Positions 45,587-53,356 of a stretch of DNA of 64,000 bases are shown here, one piece after another. The DNA is from Bacteroidetes bacterium HGW-Bacteroidetes-2. GTDB taxonomy: Bacteria; Bacteroidota; Bacteroidia; Flavobacteriales; Flavobacteriaceae. Numbering within the stretch: the first letter of the stretch is position 1; every line of letters starts with the position of its first letter. The notes beneath the pieces were generated by a model. The model saw only the letters and a program-made list of their open reading frames with translations. It searched no databases and was not told the origin of the DNA. The stretch spans positions 22,612-86,611 of the forward strand of contig PHDJ01000011.1 of assembly GCA_002842575.1 (NCBI GenBank), read 5' to 3'. A program made the position numbers and the translations under genes.

Positions 45587-46254
45587 CGGGTATAATTTTT
45601 AGCAATTACATGTTCAAAACGCTGAAGAAGCAATTGTATTTCTTCCCATCCTGCAGCTTTTTTGCGTAGGTTTATTGCCGCCTGACTTCGAGATATTATG
45701 TCTGCTATTTGTTGCTCTTTTAACCCTTTTAATAAATAATGCACCACCTCTGCAGATGCGGTTGACCATTTATCAGTGAGCATATCTAAAAATTTTAAAC
45801 TTACTAAAAATTCCCCATTAATTTCTTCATTTGCGGTTTTTAAACAGAGTTTTTTATTTTCAAATTTCATGCTGTCTAGGGTTTTTCCTGAAAAATGAAA
45901 GGCCTCACCATTCGATTCTAGAATGGCATTTTCATTGTACTCTGCCTCTCCTATTCCTATGGCAATGCGTACATCGGCTAAAGGATTTGTTGTTTTTTTT
46001 AGTGAAGTGTTTTGCACTTTAAGTACAGAGGCTTTCAGTTGTAATGCAATTTGTAATGCCTCTTTTGGTTGCTTTACAATTCCTTGAAAGCTATCGCCTC
46101 TAAAAATAGTAAATATAGCTTCTTTTTGTAATGCTATTTCTTCAAATTCTTCTTTTAATAGAGCCAATACCTTTTGAAAAGTTTTCTTTTCATAGGCTGT
46201 AGAATTTATTAAATCGGCTGTTAAAACGGCTACCATTTTGGGGTTAAATTTCAT
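45583..46254 (-). CDS. SatD-family protein: cyclase-like fold plus possible HTH tail
   Basis: 223 residues from the ATG at 46254. An alternative ATG at 46236 (residue 7) is possible, since the best promoter element ends next to the first ATG. The core resembles class III nucleotidyl cyclases: VLTADLINST with D14, FRGDSF with D54 (two possible metal ligands 40 residues apart), VRIAIGIGEAEYN (95-107), and AFHFSGKTLDSM. Residues about 170-210 (LKGLKEQQIADIISRSQAAI) look like a helix-turn-helix. The base-contact residues of true cyclases are not evident, so catalysis is uncertain. Three 20-bp dyads lie just upstream, and autoregulation is inferred. It overlaps the DUF3307 gene. Confidence 0.75.
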   Translation of the reverse strand: MKFNPKMVAVLTADLINSTAYEKKTFQKVLALLKEEFEEIALQKEAIFTIFRGDSFQGIVKQPKEALQIALQLKASVLKVQNTSLKKTTNPLADVRIAIGIGEAEYNENAILESNGEAFHFSGKTLDSMKFENKKLCLKTANEEINGEFLVSLKFLDMLTDKWSTASAEVVHYLLKGLKEQQIADIISRSQAAINLRKKAAGWEEIQLLLQRFEHVIAKNYTR

Positions 46255-46286
46255 CAAATATAAGTCATTTGACTTATAAAAACAAA
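46255..46286 (-). promoter_or_regulatory. Bacteroidota-type promoter upstream of satD
   Basis: On the minus strand TTTG (46286-46283), 20 bases, then TATATTTG (46262-46255) is a near-ideal match to TTTG/TAnnTTTG. The first dyad of the operator array overlaps the spacer and -7 element. The -7 element ends directly at the ATG (46254), so transcription would begin inside the annotated reading frame; start at 46236 is then more plausible. Confidence 0.55.
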
Positions 46287-46336
46287 TTATAAGCTTTAAG
46301 ACTTATAAATGCTTTTTATAAGTTTATAGACTTATA
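46259..46336. promoter_or_regulatory. Three-copy 20-bp dyad operator with 29-bp period
   Basis: The 20-bp units at 46259-46278, 46288-46307 and 46317-46336 all begin TATAAG and end GACTTATA. They start exactly 29 bases apart, with 9-base spacers. The first unit, TATAAGTCATTTGACTTATA, is a perfect dyad with 8-bp arms; the others have 6-bp outer arms. They fill the space between satD and the divergent gene at 46372 and overlap the satD promoter. The best reading is a cooperative operator, probably for the SatD helix-turn-helix. Confidence 0.7.
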
Positions 46337-46371
46337 ATATTGCCTAAAAAAATTTATTTATTAAAAACATA

Positions 46372-46866
46372 ATGAATATGAAGTTAAATGAAACTATTTT
46401 TGCAAACTTAAAATTTCAACTAATGATAAAACGACAACTTTTTGTAAAATGTATGGAGATGCTAAATCTTCAAATGGAAAAATACAAAAAAGAAATTCAA
46501 ACGGTTAAGGAGGCTTTAGAAAATGAAAGCTCAAAATCAGAAGATGATGATGGTGGAAAAAGTGAAATGTTAACCGAAATTGAAAAATATTCTAAATATT
46601 TAGAAAATACAGAAAATTTAAAAAATCAACTTAAGCGAATTGATATCACACAAGAGCATAACGTGGTAACTAATGGAAGTTTAGTAGAAACCGAAAATAA
46701 TTTCTTTTTTATCACTGTAGCATTAGGAAAAATTGATATAGGGGATTCTAAAAATTATTATTCCATTTCAACGGATGCTCCTATTTATGCTCACTTAAAA
46801 GGAAAAGAAGCAGGAGATACTTTTAATTTTAATAACCATAATTATAAAATAATTCAGGTATATTAA
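46372..46866 (+). CDS. Coiled-coil protein with GreA/GreB-like C-terminal domain
   Basis: 164 residues; an in-frame ATG at 46378 is an alternative start two codons in. Residues about 15-95 are charged and helical (a coiled coil with EKYKKEIQTVKEAL), and about 100-164 are beta-rich (NGSLVETENNFFFITVALG, then YYSISTDAPIYAHLKGKEAG and a KIIQVY end). This layout matches GreA/GreB elongation factors in outline, but the acidic pair at the tip of the GreA coil is not obvious. Homologues are often mislabelled 3-oxoacyl-ACP synthase. Divergent from satD across the dyad array and possibly under the same regulator. Confidence 0.65.
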   Translation: MNMKLNETIFANLKFQLMIKRQLFVKCMEMLNLQMEKYKKEIQTVKEALENESSKSEDDDGGKSEMLTEIEKYSKYLENTENLKNQLKRIDITQEHNVVTNGSLVETENNFFFITVALGKIDIGDSKNYYSISTDAPIYAHLKGKEAGDTFNFNNHNYKIIQVY

Positions 46867-46867
46867 A

Positions 46868-47545
46868 CTAAGGATAAATTAAAGAAACGCCATTTAAATC
46901 GGTTGTCAACACATCACTCATATATTTAAAATAAGGCTGTACAAGTTGAAAATGATTTAAAATAGTTTTAATAAAATCTGCAGAAAGAACTTCTTTGTCT
47001 GGATAGTAATGTGCAACAAAGAAGTTTTTGTTTTTTATCAAATCAATGGCATTGTGATTTTTGTCAAAGCCTTTTGGGGCAGTTTTCACTTGGTTTGTGG
47101 TATCAAATCCTCTAAACACTTTTTTAAATTCTGGCTGATTAAGAATTTCTCTTATTTCTGTAGTATCTGTTTCAAATTCTTTTCGAATACGCAATAAATC
47201 TTCAGGATTAGGTTCAAAAAAACCACAGCCAATAAAAGAGTTTCCAGGCTCTAATTGCAAATAATAACTACCTCTTCGGTGCGCTCCTTCACGCATCCAG
47301 TTTGCACTTCTGTTTGTTTTATAAGGTAATTTATCTTTACTGAAACGAACGTCACGATAGATGCGAAAAATTTTTAATTTTTCTATAGTATCAAAGGTGT
47401 TCAAACCATTAGTTATTTCGTTAAAAAATATTTTAAGAAATGTCTCCTCCTGCTGAAATCTATATTTGTTTTCAGAAAACCAGTTGCGGTTGTTGTTCGT
47501 TTTTAATTCCTCTAAAAGAGGAAAAAGAGTGTCTGATAGTTTCAT
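46868..47545 (-). CDS. DUF2461-family protein
   Basis: 225 residues, soluble, no signal peptide. The conserved block is FSKDKLPYKTNRSANWMREG, with GSYYLQLEPGNSFIGCGFFEP following, and the N-terminus has LEELKTNNNRNWFSENKY. These match DUF2461, whose function is not established. It is 10 bases downstream of corA on the same strand, and its stop is 1 base from the stop of the convergent GreA-like gene. Confidence 0.88.
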   Translation of the reverse strand: MKLSDTLFPLLEELKTNNNRNWFSENKYRFQQEETFLKIFFNEITNGLNTFDTIEKLKIFRIYRDVRFSKDKLPYKTNRSANWMREGAHRRGSYYLQLEPGNSFIGCGFFEPNPEDLLRIRKEFETDTTEIREILNQPEFKKVFRGFDTTNQVKTAPKGFDKNHNAIDLIKNKNFFVAHYYPDKEVLSADFIKTILNHFQLVQPYFKYMSDVLTTDLNGVSLIYP

Positions 47546-47555
47546 AAACAGATTG

Positions 47556-48623
47556 TTAAAGCCATTTTTTCTTTTTAAAATAAAATAACATACCTACAAT
47601 AAGTAAAAGCATTATAATCCAAACAATATAATACCCATATTTATAATTAAGCTCTGGCATGTTTTCAAAATTCATCCCGTAAACACCTGCAATAAAAGTT
47701 AGTGGAATAAAAATAGATGCCATAATGGTCAGCACCTTCATTATTTCATTCATTTTATTAGAAACACTGTTCATATACAAGTCAAGTAAACCTGAAGCCA
47801 TGTCCCGAAACACTTCTATGGTTTCAATAACTTGAATGGTGTGATCATATAAATCTCGAATAAATACTTTAATTTCTGGATTTATAAAAGGCTCCTCCAT
47901 TTTTTCAAACCTGCTTACCACTTCTCTTAACGGATAAATAGAGCGTCGTAAGTTTAGCGTTTCTCTGCGTAGTAAATGTAATTTGTTCAAGGTGTTTTTA
48001 TCGGGGTTTTCTAAAAGTGCGGTTTCCACTTGTTCTAGTTTTTCTCCAAATGTTTCTAAAATAATGAAATAATTATCCACAACAGAGTCTAAAAGGGCAT
48101 ACAATAAATAATCTGTGCCTCGTTTTCTAATAAAGCCTTTACCTTCTTTTAACCGCTTTCTTACACTGTCAAAAACATCACCTGTACGCTCTTGAAAAGT
48201 AATAAGTATATTTCCTTTTAAAATAAAACTCAATTGTTCCTCTTCAATAGTGTCATCTGTAGGGTCTAACATAAACATTTTTAAAACGATATGAAGATAT
48301 CCTGAATGTTCCTCAATTTTAGGCCGTTGTCCAACACTTAAAATATCTTCCATGGTAAGTTTGTGAATTCCCAAATAGGTACACACTTCCTCTATAGTGT
48401 TTTCATCGTGAAGCCCATCGATATTTACCCAGCTAATACCTGAAAAAGATTTCTGTATTTGTATTATTTCTGAAATACTTTTTGGAAATATTTCTTCATA
48501 GTGGTCTTCAGAATAATGAATCAAATTAAGATCTACTTGAGACATTTTTTGTACCCCAGTAAATAGTAAAGTACCTGGTGCTAAACCTGATTTTGATTTT
48601 CGTTTGTATTTTTTTCTTGCCAT
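47556..48623 (-). CDS. corA: CorA-type magnesium/cobalt transporter
   Basis: 355 residues. The soluble N-terminal funnel domain (about 1-285) is rich in acidic and basic residues, and the last 65 residues hold two membrane helices. GVYGMNFENMPE contains the invariant GMN signature after helix 1. The family forms pentamers in the inner membrane and takes up Mg2+, Co2+ or Ni2+. The lysine/arginine-rich N-terminus (MARKKYKRKSKSG) is typical of the Bacteroidota members. Probably transcribed with the DUF2461 gene (10-base gap). Confidence 0.94.
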   Translation of the reverse strand: MARKKYKRKSKSGLAPGTLLFTGVQKMSQVDLNLIHYSEDHYEEIFPKSISEIIQIQKSFSGISWVNIDGLHDENTIEEVCTYLGIHKLTMEDILSVGQRPKIEEHSGYLHIVLKMFMLDPTDDTIEEEQLSFILKGNILITFQERTGDVFDSVRKRLKEGKGFIRKRGTDYLLYALLDSVVDNYFIILETFGEKLEQVETALLENPDKNTLNKLHLLRRETLNLRRSIYPLREVVSRFEKMEEPFINPEIKVFIRDLYDHTIQVIETIEVFRDMASGLLDLYMNSVSNKMNEIMKVLTIMASIFIPLTFIAGVYGMNFENMPELNYKYGYYIVWIIMLLLIVGMLFYFKKKKWL

Positions 48624-48845
48624 TTTATGGGTGTATTTTAGAATGGATGCCGCTTAAATTGTTTTTTAAAATTAAGATAAATTTTATAATAAAAAGACGG
48701 CATACTAAAATCTTTATTTTTTTATAAATAAAAGTGCTATGATGAGCAGTTTTAAATAAAAAATGAAATTGTGTTTCTATCTACCTGAAATTAAAATTGA
48801 AGTTTTCTTGTGTAAAACAAGTTAATAAACATTTTTTTATATTTA

Positions 48846-48874
48846 TTGAAAACAGTTTCTTTTTAGTAGATTTG
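48846..48874 (+). promoter_or_regulatory. Bacteroidota-type promoter for the OmpA/HhH pair
   Basis: TTG (48846-48848), 18 bases, and TAGATTTG (48867-48874) match the TTTG/TAnnTTTG pattern. The ATG is 36 bases farther at 48911. The 287-base gap (48624-48910) upstream of this contains no other feature. Confidence 0.5.
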
Positions 48875-48910
48875 AAATCAGAATAGTAACCGTATTCAAT
48901 ATTTTTAAAA

Positions 48911-49879
48911 ATGCGTAATTTTTTTCTTGCTTTCCTTGTATTTTTAGCATGGAGTATCCTTGCCATTTGGTATATGACCTCTGATGCTACTTCTACATTA
49001 GCCTCGTTTTTTAAAGTAGATGAAAATGAAATAAACGTAACTATTGACTCTCTTATCATTAAAAAGAAACAAGATTCTATTGCTTATAGAGAATTAGCTG
49101 TTTTAGACTCTATTTCAAGAGAAAAAAATCCAGAAATAAATACAGCCCGTTTGTATGCTTTTAATGAAAAAAATGAGGTGTTATTTGTTTTTGATACCAT
49201 TTATTTAAAAAAAAATAAGGATTCGGTTTTTTATAATCTTGATGAAAAGGATTTTATAAATTGGTTAGTTCTTTATTTAAAAGAAAATAAAAATAAAACC
49301 TTACTAATTCTTTCCGATTATAGTGCTGGCGAAGATTTTACAATTCCTAATTTAGGACAAAAAAGAGGGCAATTTATTCAAAATGAACTAATACAAGCCG
49401 GTGCCGACAGAAAATATATTTCTATAAAAAGTTTTATAAAAGAATTGACTTTTGATAAAAAAAACGAATTCTTAGGGGGTATTTCTTTCCGTATAGAAAC
49501 GCTTACAAAGGAAAAGTTAGTAGATTTAGAAAAAAATAGAATGATTTCTAGAACAATCTACCCAACTTTTACTTTTTCTAGCATTTTTGCAAATAAAGAA
49601 TTAAAGGATTTTGCTATAGAACTTCGATCTATTTTAGAAGATTATCCAGATAAAAAAGTTCAAATTATTGGCCATACAGACAATATAGGAAGTAGCATAG
49701 ACAATTATGAAATGGGTTTGAAATATGCACAACAAGTAAGAAGGTATTTAATTAATAGTGAAAACCTAGATAAAGACAGACTTAAAGCAAGTTCTATGGG
49801 ACAGGAAAATCCTATTGACATTAACACCACCGCCGAGGGTAGAAATAAAAACAGACGAATTGAATTTATAATAGAATAA
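48911..49879 (+). CDS. Inner-membrane-anchored protein with tandem OmpA-like domains
   Basis: 322 residues. It starts with one uncleaved-looking membrane helix (FFLAFLVFLAWSILAIWYM). Residues about 110-200 form a degenerate OmpA-like domain (GQKRGQFIQNELIQAGADRK), and about 205-322 a canonical one: VQIIGHTDNIGSSIDNYEMG, then GRNKNRRIEFII, with the NxxLSxxR-like and NRRI motifs that bind diaminopimelate in peptidoglycan. It would sit in the inner membrane with two peptidoglycan-facing domains. Four bases separate its stop from the next start. Confidence 0.85.
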   Translation: MRNFFLAFLVFLAWSILAIWYMTSDATSTLASFFKVDENEINVTIDSLIIKKKQDSIAYRELAVLDSISREKNPEINTARLYAFNEKNEVLFVFDTIYLKKNKDSVFYNLDEKDFINWLVLYLKENKNKTLLILSDYSAGEDFTIPNLGQKRGQFIQNELIQAGADRKYISIKSFIKELTFDKKNEFLGGISFRIETLTKEKLVDLEKNRMISRTIYPTFTFSSIFANKELKDFAIELRSILEDYPDKKVQIIGHTDNIGSSIDNYEMGLKYAQQVRRYLINSENLDKDRLKASSMGQENPIDINTTAEGRNKNRRIEFIIE

Positions 49880-49882
49880 CTT

Positions 49883-50374
49883 TTGGAAAATTTTATAGAC
49901 ATAGCTAACTGGAAGAGTAGTATTGAACTTTTTGTAATGATGCTTGTGGCATTTCTCATTGGTTATGGTTTTGGAAAAAGAAATACGAAAACAGTTAGCA
50001 AAAAACGACCACAAGAAATCAATGATATAGAAACTATTTTTACAGAAATTAGACCCGAAATCCTTAAAATAATTGAAAATCATAAAAAAACAACCGAAGA
50101 TAGTTATATTGAAAATCCAAAACCCGTTAAGGAATATGCCTTAAATTTTGATCGCATAGGACGTGCAAAAGAAGATGAAAACGACGATTTGACATTAATA
50201 ACAGGAGTTGGTCCTTTTGTGGAAGAAAAACTCAATAATATTGGCATTTATACCTACGACCAAATTAGTCGATTTACCGAGGACGATATAAAAACAGTAA
50301 CCAAACTAATAGAATTTTTTCCAGGGAGAATGGAAAGGGATGATTGGGTGGGCCAAGCAAAAAATCTGAGATAA
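49883..50374 (+). CDS. Membrane-anchored helix-hairpin-helix protein
   Basis: 163 residues from a TTG start at 49883. One membrane helix (SIELFVMMLVAFLIGYGFGK, about 12-31), a charged linker, and a C-terminal helix-hairpin-helix domain (DLTLITGVGPFVEEKLNNIG, then YTYDQISRFTEDDI and EFFPGRMERDDWVGQAK) of the DUF4332/H3TH type. The fold binds DNA or protein in other contexts. With the upstream tandem OmpA gene (4-base gap) it forms a conserved two-gene unit, apparently linking membrane and periplasm. The HhH domain should be cytoplasmic if the N-terminus is outside. Confidence 0.75.
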   Translation: MENFIDIANWKSSIELFVMMLVAFLIGYGFGKRNTKTVSKKRPQEINDIETIFTEIRPEILKIIENHKKTTEDSYIENPKPVKEYALNFDRIGRAKEDENDDLTLITGVGPFVEEKLNNIGIYTYDQISRFTEDDIKTVTKLIEFFPGRMERDDWVGQAKNLR

Positions 50375-50407
50375 AAAAAAGACTGTCTATTAGAACAGTC
50401 TTTTTTT
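50374..50407. terminator. Terminator between convergent genes
   Basis: GACTGT (50381-50386) pairs with ACAGTC (50395-50400), flanked by A7 and T7 that also pair, so it can act in both directions. The plus-strand gene ends at 50374 and the minus-strand gene at 50425. Confidence 0.7.
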
Positions 50408-50424
50408 ATGCCACAATTTATTTT

Positions 50425-51237
50425 TTAGTTATTGCCTAAAATTAAAGGCATTCCATCACTTCCTCCTATTACAACTACTTTTGAATTTGGCGATTTTGAC
50501 AATTCTAGGGTTGCTTGGATTCCTTTTTCTTTTAATACTTTATCGGTAAGTGATGCACTTAAAATTTGGTTTGCAATTGCTTTACCTTCTGCATCTATAC
50601 GTTGTCTTTCTGCTTCTTGAACGGCTTTGGTAAGGCGAAATTCATACTCTAAGGATTCTTGTTCTTGTCCTAGTTTTTTCTCAATGGCAATTTTAATTGT
50701 TTCAGGAAGTGATACATCACGAACTAAAACTTCATTCAGTTGTACAAATTGTCCTTCTAAGAGTTTGTTTGTTTCTACAAAAATTTCAGTTTGTATAGCA
50801 TCTCTCTTGCTAGAATATAATTGTTCTGGGGTATAACGCCCTACAACGCTCCTTGCCGCAGAACGGATAGCTGGTTGTAATACTCTTTGTACGTACATTT
50901 CTCCTTTTTGTTGGTGTAGGTCTCCTAAATTTGACAATAAAGGTTGGTACCAAATGGACGCATCAATGCGTATGTCCAAACCATTTGAGGATAATGCTTG
51001 AATTTTTTCTGACAATTCTTGTTGTCTTACTTCATACACCACAACGCTATTCCATGGAGCAACTACGTGAAAACCTTCTCCTAAAGCAGGTTTATTTGTC
51101 ACAACACCATTATCAAAAGGTTTGTAAAGTACTCCCGCTGAGCCAGCTCCGATGGTGACTACTGATTTTGAAAGTAAAATAATCATCAAGATGACACCAA
51201 TGATTATGGGTAAGCCGATTTTAGGTAATTTTTCCAT
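50425..51237 (-). CDS. SPFH/prohibitin-family membrane protein
   Basis: 270 residues. A single N-terminal membrane helix (LPIIIGVILMIILLSK, about 8-25) precedes a band-7/SPFH domain (about 30-200: SAGVLYKPFDNGVVTNKPAL, GFHVVAPWNSVVVYEVR), then a helical coiled coil (LGQEQESLEYEFRLTKAVQE). The family oligomerises to large rings in the membrane and often regulates FtsH-type proteases. The N-terminus outside orientation implies a periplasmic domain. It is 30 bases downstream of the VWA-like gene. Confidence 0.9.
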   Translation of the reverse strand: MEKLPKIGLPIIIGVILMIILLSKSVVTIGAGSAGVLYKPFDNGVVTNKPALGEGFHVVAPWNSVVVYEVRQQELSEKIQALSSNGLDIRIDASIWYQPLLSNLGDLHQQKGEMYVQRVLQPAIRSAARSVVGRYTPEQLYSSKRDAIQTEIFVETNKLLEGQFVQLNEVLVRDVSLPETIKIAIEKKLGQEQESLEYEFRLTKAVQEAERQRIDAEGKAIANQILSASLTDKVLKEKGIQATLELSKSPNSKVVVIGGSDGMPLILGNN

Positions 51238-51267
51238 TGTATTTTTTTTTAAAATATTGATATTTAA

Positions 51268-53298
51268 TTATATAAGACCGTTATATTTTCGAATAAACCA
51301 TTCTATAGCTAGTAATGCAGCCAGAATGAATAGAAGAATTTTCCATTCTAGCAAAGGTACAATTTTTTGTTCACTTTTTTGGACTGAAATAAATCTACTG
51401 TCATTTGTTATATCTGAAATCATGGTATTTATTTGATCCAGAAAATACAGCTTCCCATCTGTGGCTGCAGATACGCGATCTAATTTTGCCACATCGGCAT
51501 TAATAAATTGATTTTCCACGTTAAAATCGATAATACTAAAACTTCCTGATGAGGAAAGAGCTTCTCCTTCAACAGAAATAGTATAGATATAATCTCCGGC
51601 AGGCAAACTGTTTAAATTAACATCATAGTAATTATTTTTTAACAACAATGGAAAAGTATTTTGTGTTTCTGTAGTTGTGTTTTTTATTTGAATGATTAGG
51701 GAAGCCCGGTTATCAAAAATATAGTTTTTATCAAAATATTGAGCGCTTATAGTTACATTAGCACTTTGATAATAAAACGATTCTGCGTTTACTTCTAATC
51801 TATTTTTTTGTTTGTTTGAAGCTAAATATTGAATTAAACTCCCCATAAAATTATCAAAAGATTGAAAATTATTTTCTTTAAGGTAAGAGTTGGCCCGCCA
51901 CTTCCAAATGCCCTCACCATCTAAAATTGCATGTCGAGTAGTACCAACTTCAAAAGTTACTAGTAATGGACTTTCGGTAGTCATACCCATTATGCGTTGT
52001 TGCAATAATACCTCGTGAGCAACCGTAATTTGTAAATCGCCTAAAGAGCTTTTCAAAGGTGGAAAGTTAGAAAACCCTATGTCTTTTGCTGCAAATGCGC
52101 CATAATTGCTATTGAGGACGCCTTGCACATCTTCTTGTTGAAAACTATTTTTTGAATAGTTTTTTTGATAGGAATTTAAAAAACTCCAATTGGTGTGAAC
52201 TCCTGTAATAATAAAAGTGTTTACTTTTAAAGTAGCAATTTTATCCATTACTGATTTAAAAGCAGCATTAGGCTGATACAGAATTATAAGTTGATAGTCC
52301 TCAAGAATTGACATCGCTTCTGTTGGTTTTCTTACACTTACTTTTCGTTGTTCATTACTGCTGATGGACTGGTCTAAACCACCAATATCTGGATGTACTA
52401 TCTCACTAACAATAAGTACATTTGTAGCTTGGTCTATAACTTCAACGGCAAACTGTTTTTTGTTATTTTCTTTGTTTTTTTCAGTTTCTATGGGTTTGAT
52501 TTCTGCCGTATATTGCCTTACACCTACTTTGTTTGCAGGCAAAGTGACATTTATTAGGATAGAGTTGTTTTCTGATGTAAAAGATACGTGTTGTTGATGC
52601 ACAGTTGTATTTCCATCTTGAAGGAAAAAAATCGAGGAGACAGGACTATTGCCAGTATAATCTAAAAATATCTCTATTGGAAACTCATTTTTTAAATACG
52701 CATACCTATTTACATTTAATTGTGAAATGCGCAAGTCAGTATAGCGAATAGTATCTCCAACAACCATCGAAAAAATAGGCTGTTTGTAGGTGTTTGCCGC
52801 AAATTCATAGTCGGATCCTATGGTTTGATTTCCATCGGTAAGTAGAATTGTGGGGGCTACTTCATTCTTATGAATTTCATTTAAAGAAGAAAGTGCATTT
52901 GAAATATTTGTTTGCTTTTCAAAAAAAGTAAGCGAATCTAATCGGTTTAAAGCATTGCCAAAAGTATAGAATTGTACATCAAACCTAGAATTTAAATCAG
53001 GATTATTTTTTAATAGCTCAACCGTTTCTATTAGAGTATTATTTTTTTTTAAATAACTAACAGATTGTGTATTATCTATTGCAACTGCAAGTGTAGGTTT
53101 TATGTTTTTATAGCTAATATTTTTAAATTTAGGGTTGATTACAAGAAGCAATAAAATAAAAACACTCAAAAATCGGAGTATTCCAAAAGTCCATTGAAGT
53201 TTGGGTTTGTATTTTGATTTGTACCCATACATATAAAAAGCCAAAGCCACAGCAATAACTGCGGCTAAAACTATGATGAGTAGTGCGTTTTCAACCAT
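51268..53298 (-). CDS. VWA-like membrane protein (BatA/BatB-related)
   Basis: 676 residues. Two membrane helices near the N-terminus (about 5-25 and 38-58) and one near the C-terminus (LLFILAALLAIEWFI). The central part has a degenerate von Willebrand A fold: AVAIDNTQSVSYLKK takes the place of the MIDAS DxSxS, and TILLTDGNQTIG the later loop. The rest is beta-rich. It resembles the aerotolerance (Bat) family or related glutamine amidotransferase-like membrane proteins in Bacteroidota. The metal-binding site looks altered (DNTQS), so metal binding is doubtful. Lies between fabG and the SPFH gene. Confidence 0.7.
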   Translation of the reverse strand: MVENALLIIVLAAVIAVALAFYMYGYKSKYKPKLQWTFGILRFLSVFILLLLVINPKFKNISYKNIKPTLAVAIDNTQSVSYLKKNNTLIETVELLKNNPDLNSRFDVQFYTFGNALNRLDSLTFFEKQTNISNALSSLNEIHKNEVAPTILLTDGNQTIGSDYEFAANTYKQPIFSMVVGDTIRYTDLRISQLNVNRYAYLKNEFPIEIFLDYTGNSPVSSIFFLQDGNTTVHQQHVSFTSENNSILINVTLPANKVGVRQYTAEIKPIETEKNKENNKKQFAVEVIDQATNVLIVSEIVHPDIGGLDQSISSNEQRKVSVRKPTEAMSILEDYQLIILYQPNAAFKSVMDKIATLKVNTFIITGVHTNWSFLNSYQKNYSKNSFQQEDVQGVLNSNYGAFAAKDIGFSNFPPLKSSLGDLQITVAHEVLLQQRIMGMTTESPLLVTFEVGTTRHAILDGEGIWKWRANSYLKENNFQSFDNFMGSLIQYLASNKQKNRLEVNAESFYYQSANVTISAQYFDKNYIFDNRASLIIQIKNTTTETQNTFPLLLKNNYYDVNLNSLPAGDYIYTISVEGEALSSSGSFSIIDFNVENQFINADVAKLDRVSAATDGKLYFLDQINTMISDITNDSRFISVQKSEQKIVPLLEWKILLFILAALLAIEWFIRKYNGLI

Positions 53299-53356
53299 GT
53301 AATGTGTTTTAAAAGAGCCTAATCGGCTGTGAAAATTTTTAAAAGGTTGCTTTCTG

